From NCBI RefSeq assembly GCF_000173775.1, contig NZ_ACCD01000009.1, positions 62,001-126,000 on the forward strand: DNA of 64,000 nt, read 5' to 3'. This DNA is from Yersinia rohdei ATCC 43380. GTDB lineage: Bacteria > Pseudomonadota > Gammaproteobacteria > Enterobacterales > Enterobacteriaceae. The notes below the pieces were generated by a model. That model did not search any database. It was not told where the DNA came from and worked only from the letters and a program-made list of their open reading frames with translations. Of this stretch, positions 59,526-64,000 are shown in pieces (position 1 is the stretch's first letter; each line of letters begins with the position of its first letter). The position numbers and the translations under genes were made by a program.

Positions 59526-59684
59526 ATGACAAAAAAAACAGCACACAGCCAGATCACTAAAACCCAAATCTATCGTTCCGTTGCCAGTTCAACTGCAATC
59601 GAAACCGGTGTTTCTGTGCAAAAAATTGAGCAGCAACTGAAACAAAATCAGGCACAGGCGAAGGCCGTTGGCCTCGCCCGTTAA
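59526..59684 (+). CDS. Small protein convergent with fic, possible Fic inhibitor
   Basis: A 52-aa frame (MTKKTAHSQITKTQIYRSVA, then SSTAIETGVSVQKIEQQLKQ) with GAGG eight bases before the ATG. The string S22-TAI-E26 followed by Thr comes close to the Fic-inhibitory motif [S/T]-x3-E-[G/N]. It overlaps the 3' end of fic by four bases on the opposite strand. Known fic antitoxin genes lie upstream on the same strand, so this arrangement is unusual and the role is inferred. Confidence 0.5.
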   Translation: MTKKTAHSQITKTQIYRSVASSTAIETGVSVQKIEQQLKQNQAQAKAVGLAR

Positions 59685-60295
59685 TCTGGCAAGATGTCGC
59701 TCACCAGTTGCATCATAGGGCTGTAGTTCCCTGATACGCCAGCCTGTATTGCCTTGAAGTAAAACGCCTTGTGCTCATCCCACAGGCTGTAGTCTAGTAA
59801 GCCCTTCCCTGCCAGAACGGACAGCACATCGCAAAGTAGCCGCGACAGACGCCCGTTACCTTCTCTGAATGGATGGATCAAAATAAATTCCACATGGCAT
59901 TCAGCCAGATAACTAACCAGCCCCGAACGAGCCAGGGATTTCAGCTCACCAGACCGAGCGAGAAACTGCTTCTCAAAACCATCAAGAAGAAGCGGAATCC
60001 TGTCGGCAGCCGCAAACTGAAAGCCATCCTTAGTTAGGTTGGCATTACGCAGCCTCCCCGCCCAGTCGTACACATTCCCCAGCCATTGGCGATGCCACCT
60101 GCTGATGTGCTCAAAAGCCAGCACCTCAGGTGGCTGGCCCTCAATAAATAGCTGCTCATACAGCATCAGCAGCAAGCCAGACTCCAGCGCCTCCATTTCC
60201 TGTTCATCAATGATTCCCAGCTTATTAGCCAGCACTAAGTCTCCAGAGCCCGGCTGATACCGTTCTTCCGCTGAATTAAGCTCATATTTTGACAA
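59681..60295 (-). CDS. Fic/DOC-family AMP-transferase
   Basis: Fic enzymes transfer AMP from ATP to target protein hydroxyls and often act as toxins. The catalytic loop HPFREGNGRLSRLL is complete (His141 in the chosen frame). The flap region precedes it (RNANLTKDGFQF). The frame opens with TTG at 60313, but a TTG at 60295 has GGAGGT six bases upstream and avoids overlap with int, so I use it (204 aa). It follows int on the same strand within a few bases, so they are likely cotranscribed. Confidence 0.87.
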   Translation of the reverse strand: MSKYELNSAEERYQPGSGDLVLANKLGIIDEQEMEALESGLLLMLYEQLFIEGQPPEVLAFEHISRWHRQWLGNVYDWAGRLRNANLTKDGFQFAAADRIPLLLDGFEKQFLARSGELKSLARSGLVSYLAECHVEFILIHPFREGNGRLSRLLCDVLSVLAGKGLLDYSLWDEHKAFYFKAIQAGVSGNYSPMMQLVSDILPD

Positions 60296-60299
60296 GCTC

Positions 60300-61616
60300 T
60301 TACCTCCGCCCAAACAAGTTCACAACGTTGTTTTCCTGCTGCCGTTGATAGTTGTTAACCCGATCTTCCCAGATCTCAAGCGCCCTGCGCTTTTCAGTCA
60401 GGTAATCATAACGGTCATAGTGTTTCGAGCTGACATCATTCAGAGCGTGATTCTGAATACGGTCGCGGATCTCTTTGCTGATCCCCGCCTCCCCCATCAG
60501 AGTCTTACAGGTCCGACGTAAATCTCGCGCTGTGAAAACTTTAAACTCAGGATTAAAAGCCCGGAAATACATGATGGAACGCGCCAGGCTATCGGTACGT
60601 ACCGGGCGCTCACCGTTGGTTGATAGCGGGAAAATATAGGGACTGTTACTTTCCTTAAACAGCTCTTTAACGGAGGCTAACTCACTTAAAGCAGATTCAG
60701 TCAGTGGGATCAGATGCTCACGCTTGTTTTTCGATACATCGGCTATGACCAGCAACGTCTTTTGTTGCCAATCAATGGCGCTCCACTGACTGGCAATCAT
60801 TTCAAACGGACGCTGCCCGCCAACGTAAGTACAGAAACGAATTAAGTGTTGCATCAAGGGACCCACTCCTGTCGCCTCGGAGAAATGTTCCATGACAAAA
60901 CGAAGCTCTTCCAGCGTTAGCCATGTATCACCAACTTTTTCCGCCGAAGACTGCTTCGGAATGGCCGATACCGGGTTAACTTCAAGACCGAACGTAATAC
61001 CCACGCTGGTATTCATCGGATCGTTATCAGCTTTCAAACCGTAGTTGAATGCCGCCATCAGATACGAGCGAATCCGATTAGCATGCACCACCGCATCACG
61101 CTGGATAATGCCTGAGAGGATGGTTTTGATCTGCAGTGGTGTCACATCCTTCGCTTTGGTATCACGAGGAATAACCGTGTAGCACTCTTTTTCAAGACGC
61201 TTCAGGACATCAGCCCAAGTCCGCTTATTGTCGAGCTTCATTTTGTTAACGTAACCATGCACCAGCTCTTCAAACGATCCTTGAGAACGATGGATCTGCA
61301 TAATGTGCTGCTCGGCCAGGCGCTGTTGCTCAAGCTCTTGCTGGGGCTCTTTTCCTTCAACAAGCCAGGCACCATACTTTTTCGCCAGCTCATTGGCCGT
61401 CACCAGTTTCATCTCGGGCCAGATGCCCAACTGGATGAACTTCTCTTTCTTCCCTTTCTCAACGTAATAACGGAAATAAAAAACTTTGCTGCCTGAAGGC
61501 TGAACCTTAACGCCAAGCCTGCCAGTACCACGTTGAGCGCTGTTGCTCCACACGTAGTACGCCGTGCTTTTTGTCTTCAATCCACGTATAGCAGTCTCGG
61601 TAAGATTAGCGGCCAT
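60300..61616 (-). CDS. int: P4-type tyrosine integrase of the island
   Basis: A 438-aa integrase with an N-terminal arm-binding domain (DUF4102-like, TETAIRGLKTK, FYFRYYVEKGKKEKFIQLG), a core-binding domain (about 110-210) and the catalytic domain. Candidate catalytic residues are Arg269 (GGQRPFEM), Arg367 in RDLRRT, His390 in NHALNDVS and Tyr400 in KHYDRYDY. The usual His of the HxLR box is replaced by Arg364. AAAGG precedes the ATG. Its promoter region holds three GGGTCAGGTAA-type sites. Confidence 0.93.
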   Translation of the reverse strand: MAANLTETAIRGLKTKSTAYYVWSNSAQRGTGRLGVKVQPSGSKVFYFRYYVEKGKKEKFIQLGIWPEMKLVTANELAKKYGAWLVEGKEPQQELEQQRLAEQHIMQIHRSQGSFEELVHGYVNKMKLDNKRTWADVLKRLEKECYTVIPRDTKAKDVTPLQIKTILSGIIQRDAVVHANRIRSYLMAAFNYGLKADNDPMNTSVGITFGLEVNPVSAIPKQSSAEKVGDTWLTLEELRFVMEHFSEATGVGPLMQHLIRFCTYVGGQRPFEMIASQWSAIDWQQKTLLVIADVSKNKREHLIPLTESALSELASVKELFKESNSPYIFPLSTNGERPVRTDSLARSIMYFRAFNPEFKVFTARDLRRTCKTLMGEAGISKEIRDRIQNHALNDVSSKHYDRYDYLTEKRRALEIWEDRVNNYQRQQENNVVNLFGRR

Positions 61617-61641
61617 GAGTTTACCTTTCTAAGAATAAGCG

Positions 61642-61687
61642 TTACCTGACCCGATGCCCATTTCGGGTCAGGTAACGGGTCAGGTAA
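61642..61687. repeat. Three 11-bp motifs upstream of int at the right island end
   Basis: GGGTCAGGTAA stands at 61665-61675 and 61677-61687 with a 12-bp period, and inverted at 61642-61652. These match the three direct copies at the left end (13535-13569). Sites close to the int start could serve both recombination and repression of int. Confidence 0.75.
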
Positions 61688-61813
61688 GGATAGTACAATG
61701 GGGAAATGAGAGAACCAATCAGAAACAAAAATAACTTCATAACCGGTTGATTATAGACAATTAAAAATACAAATAGAGACAATGACGAACAATTAAAAAC
61801 ATGCCAATTTTAT

Positions 61814-61877
61814 GACTCATAATCGCTTGGTCACTGGTTCAAGTCCAGTAGGGGCCACCAAATAAAACAAGGAGTTA
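61814..61877. repeat. Right attachment-site repeat (attR), 64 bp
   Basis: A perfect copy of 13430-13493. It starts in the tRNA anticodon arm, so it carries only a partial tRNA and no second gene. The flanking bases form a terminator-like stem at 61869-61898. Confidence 0.95.
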
Positions 61878-62032
61878 CGTTAATAGCGTGACTCCTTTGT
61901 TATTTCGGGGATATGCCGGGGATATTTTGCACGGGTAATTATGGTGTTTATTGGTGATTTTATGCTCATCAACATATATCGAAATTAGGGGTACCGGCGT
62001 AATCTGGTTTCTTTCATTAACTGGACAATACC

Positions 62033-62362
62033 ATGAAAACTCGCCAAGAGTATTTTGCCGCAGCTCGTCAGCAGTTTACTGATAACAATCCCCATTTGGT
62101 ACGCTCGATAGAACACGATGCGACATTACATGCACACCATATCGGCATGTCAGTGAATGATTTTTGCCAAGAGAAAGTTACTGAGGCCTTCGTGAAAAAT
62201 CCTAGAACGATGGGTAACGACACCGTTGTAACTGTACTCAACATGATGGAACCCAATAGTGAGTTCCGTAAAGCTGCGCTTATTCAACACTATGAGGAAA
62301 TGGCTAATAGCATCGGCATTAGCCTCTCTGATTACTTAATTGAAAACAACATTTCTCTATAG
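62033..62362 (+). CDS. Hypothetical protein beyond the right att site
   Basis: A 109-aa helical protein (MKTRQEYFAAARQQFTDNNP, ending GISLSDYLIENNISL), unrecognised, without signal peptide or membrane helix. The ribosome binding site is weak. Two similar-looking segments (HHIGMSVNDFCQEKV and SIGISLSDYLIEN) suggest an internal duplication. It is the first gene after attR. Confidence 0.6.
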   Translation: MKTRQEYFAAARQQFTDNNPHLVRSIEHDATLHAHHIGMSVNDFCQEKVTEAFVKNPRTMGNDTVVTVLNMMEPNSEFRKAALIQHYEEMANSIGISLSDYLIENNISL

Positions 62363-63019
62363 CACAGCATCACAGATCTGAGTGACTGCCTATCTAATTT
62401 TTCCTGTTGGTAGGCTTCGCTAGTGAGAGCGGCAGGTATTTTGATTTAAAGGTCGTTGTTTCCTCCGTCCGACTATTTTTATTTTGGACGGATTGTTAAA
62501 TGACTTTTGAAGATTCTCTTATCGTACCCATCCGAATATTTACAGAAAAAAACGCCTGCATAGCATGATAGTTTTCGGGATTTTTCTATTTAGTTTTCAC
62601 CAGCAAAAAGTTTCCACTGAAAGCAAGAATGGAAACCTGCGAACCAAAGTGCGAACCTGCAAACCAAGTCTAAAAAATCAATTTCTTAAATTGAAAATCA
62701 AATTGATTAAAATTGCCTGCCAATTGAATAAATGAGCCTGAATTCAGGCCAGCCCTGATATCTAGGGACTAGATTAAAGTGTTCAGTCTACTTAGATAGG
62801 CTGGCGGCCAACATGCTGACCAGAATAAAATCGGGGGATTAATCGGTATTGCACATGTCTGTTACATGTATCGCTATGTATCGCATTTACAAATGTGCTA
62901 AAGAAAAATAGACGCTAATTTTTCAAAAAATTGGCTTAGTCATTATTCAATCTTACAGTCAGAGAAGAGCGGACATTGTGTCTGATGAGTAATGAATTTA
63001 ACATTAATGATGTGTACTT
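62363..63019. other. AT-rich 657-bp region without a clear gene
   Basis: It contains a hairpin CCGTCC / GGACGG at 62467-62493 and AT-rich inverted stretches (AATTTCTTAAATTGAAAATC near 62690). No ORF with coding character was found. Confidence 0.4.
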
Positions 63020-63880
63020 TTACAATCTATCACGAAGGAATTTCAGTCCAAAAAAATGGCCTTTGTTCTTCTCTAGAATACCGAGGTTTAAATCATGAAA
63101 GTACCATATTAGTTTCGGTTTTCTGGGCTGCTCTAGTGAAGGGATTTGTAATATCCCATCTTCATACAGTTGAGATATAAAATTATTATCATTAATTTGT
63201 GGATCCATAGAGTTAATTGTGTGCTCGCAATGAATCGCATAGCTAAATATTTCCAGTGTATGACCAGAGCATGTTACAGGATTTAGCATGTACGGTTGGC
63301 CAGGCGGTATATCTCTTTCAAGATACATACGGCGTATGTCAAAGAACTTAAGCGCATCCTCGCTGCCATGGTCAAATACACGATGGGGGACGATGGCAAC
63401 TATGGTGAAAGTATCTTTTGACACATCACCGAAGATAAGATAGTTACTTCGCCCTTTTGGGTTTTTGTTATCTCTTGGTGCAAAATGAAAGTGATACAGC
63501 CCTTCTCTGAGGACAAAAGAATCTATATCTTTCCCTTTGCTTTTCAAAGCAGCACTAGGCAAAACAACACCATGTGTTCTAACTTGTTCAGATAGATATT
63601 GGTTTAGATCATCACCATTAATGACTTTTTTGAGAAACTCTTTTATGTCAGGGTATTTTTTTATGAAAATATTGAAGTCTATCCCCATGGGAAAGAACTT
63701 AATGGTTCGTTTTCTTACCGGAATAGTTCTGATCTTCCAAGTAATGTAATTGGAAATAATTGCTCTTGTCGGCATCTTTTCGAGTTCTGCTATTGCCATA
63801 GGAGTATTAGGAACCTTCGGTAATTCCTTAATCATCATTTGTCTGAAACGCTCTATACTAGCTGAGTATTCGTCACTCAT
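63020..63880 (-). CDS. Hypothetical protein
   Basis: A 286-aa AT-rich gene, unrecognised. The central part (FHFAPRDNKNPKGRSNYLIF, VAIVPHRVFDHGSEDALKFF) is beta-rich with scattered His and Asp that could bind metal. It has no membrane or signal segment. The start ATG at 63880 lacks a clear ribosome binding site. Beyond it to 64,000 nothing else is seen. It may be an accessory gene at the tail of another element. Confidence 0.6.
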   Translation of the reverse strand: MSDEYSASIERFRQMMIKELPKVPNTPMAIAELEKMPTRAIISNYITWKIRTIPVRKRTIKFFPMGIDFNIFIKKYPDIKEFLKKVINGDDLNQYLSEQVRTHGVVLPSAALKSKGKDIDSFVLREGLYHFHFAPRDNKNPKGRSNYLIFGDVSKDTFTIVAIVPHRVFDHGSEDALKFFDIRRMYLERDIPPGQPYMLNPVTCSGHTLEIFSYAIHCEHTINSMDPQINDNNFISQLYEDGILQIPSLEQPRKPKLIWYFHDLNLGILEKNKGHFFGLKFLRDRL

Positions 63881-64000
63881 ATCTACTGTTTCGCTGCATC
63901 ACAAATTCCTCACTGGTATTGGTATCAACATAAAACCATTAGAGACAATTTTCAATTCATAAACATCTGACCTGCTCGTCGTTAATTAGCCTATTTTGTT

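Larger units (their letters stand above)
13430..61877. mobile_element. CP4-57-like genomic island in tRNA-Ile2, about 48.4 kb
   Basis: The element is flanked by 64-bp direct repeats and encodes a P4-type integrase, an AlpA-like regulator, YfjI, YfjJ, YfjP, YfjQ, YfjR and YfjY (RadC) relatives, and a CbtA/CbeA-type toxin pair. Gene order follows E. coli CP4-57, with cargo inserted between yfjJ and yfjP and between the secreted genes and radC. Base composition shifts sharply between modules: the SNF2-Mod-Res block is GC-rich, while the cassettes and the int-proximal genes are AT-rich. This points to stepwise assembly. The integrase is at the end away from the intact tRNA, unlike most tRNA-linked islands. 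Confidence 0.9.

Overview
The window reads as a chromosome of Yersinia or a very close relative (Enterobacterales, Yersiniaceae). The first 13.4 kb is conserved backbone: glnE (partial), ygiF, ygiM, cca, uppP, folB, plsY, tsaD, then the rpsU-dnaG-rpoD macromolecular synthesis operon and a tRNA-Ile2 (CAU) gene. Protein identities and gene order match the enterobacterial locus. Species cannot be fixed from this sequence alone.

From 13,430 to 61,877 lies a genomic island of about 48.4 kb, bounded by a perfect 64-bp direct repeat made of the 3' part of the tRNA gene plus its terminator arm. A P4-type tyrosine integrase sits at the far end (60,300-61,616), away from the intact tRNA. Each island end carries three copies of an 11-bp motif (GGGTCAGGTAA) that look like integrase arm or AlpA-type sites. 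The scaffold resembles E. coli CP4-57: int, [fic and an unknown gene], alpA, yfjI, yfjJ, cargo 1, yfjP, yfjQ, yfjR, ypjK-like, secreted yfjS/T-like genes, cargo 2, radC/yfjY, yfjZ-like antitoxin, ypjF/cbtA-like toxin, DUF4942.

Cargo 2 (about 16.0-24.3 kb) holds two things. One is a small integron-cassette array without an integrase: three attC-like sites around a zinc-ribbon gene, a HEPN-motif gene and a cassette remnant. The other is a complete type II CBASS operon (HNH-SAVED effector, CD-NTase, E1-E2 Cap2, JAB Cap3) with a DEDDh exonuclease convergent to it.

Cargo 1 (29.1-54.8 kb) holds three modules. (a) A tightly coupled run of WYL regulator, SNF2 helicase, DUF4391 protein and UvrD-like helicase (with a frameshift at an A5 run), followed by type III-like Mod and Res genes. 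(b) A pair of DUF262 proteins, the second ending in DUF1524/HNH. (c) A cluster I do not recognise as a described system: WYL regulator, YaaW-like membrane protein, HNH-like nuclease with membrane segments, radical SAM enzyme, PHP phosphatase, phosphoribosyltransferase-like protein and GT32-like glycosyltransferase, facing a GT9 glycosyltransferase fused to a CTP-dependent riboflavin kinase-like domain. Module (c) looks like a nucleotide-sugar or nucleoside-like metabolite pathway tied to a membrane/nuclease pair, and is the strongest candidate for something new.

Beyond the right repeat (61,878-64,000) are two unrecognised genes and AT-rich sequence. This is not clearly backbone and may be a second or older insertion.
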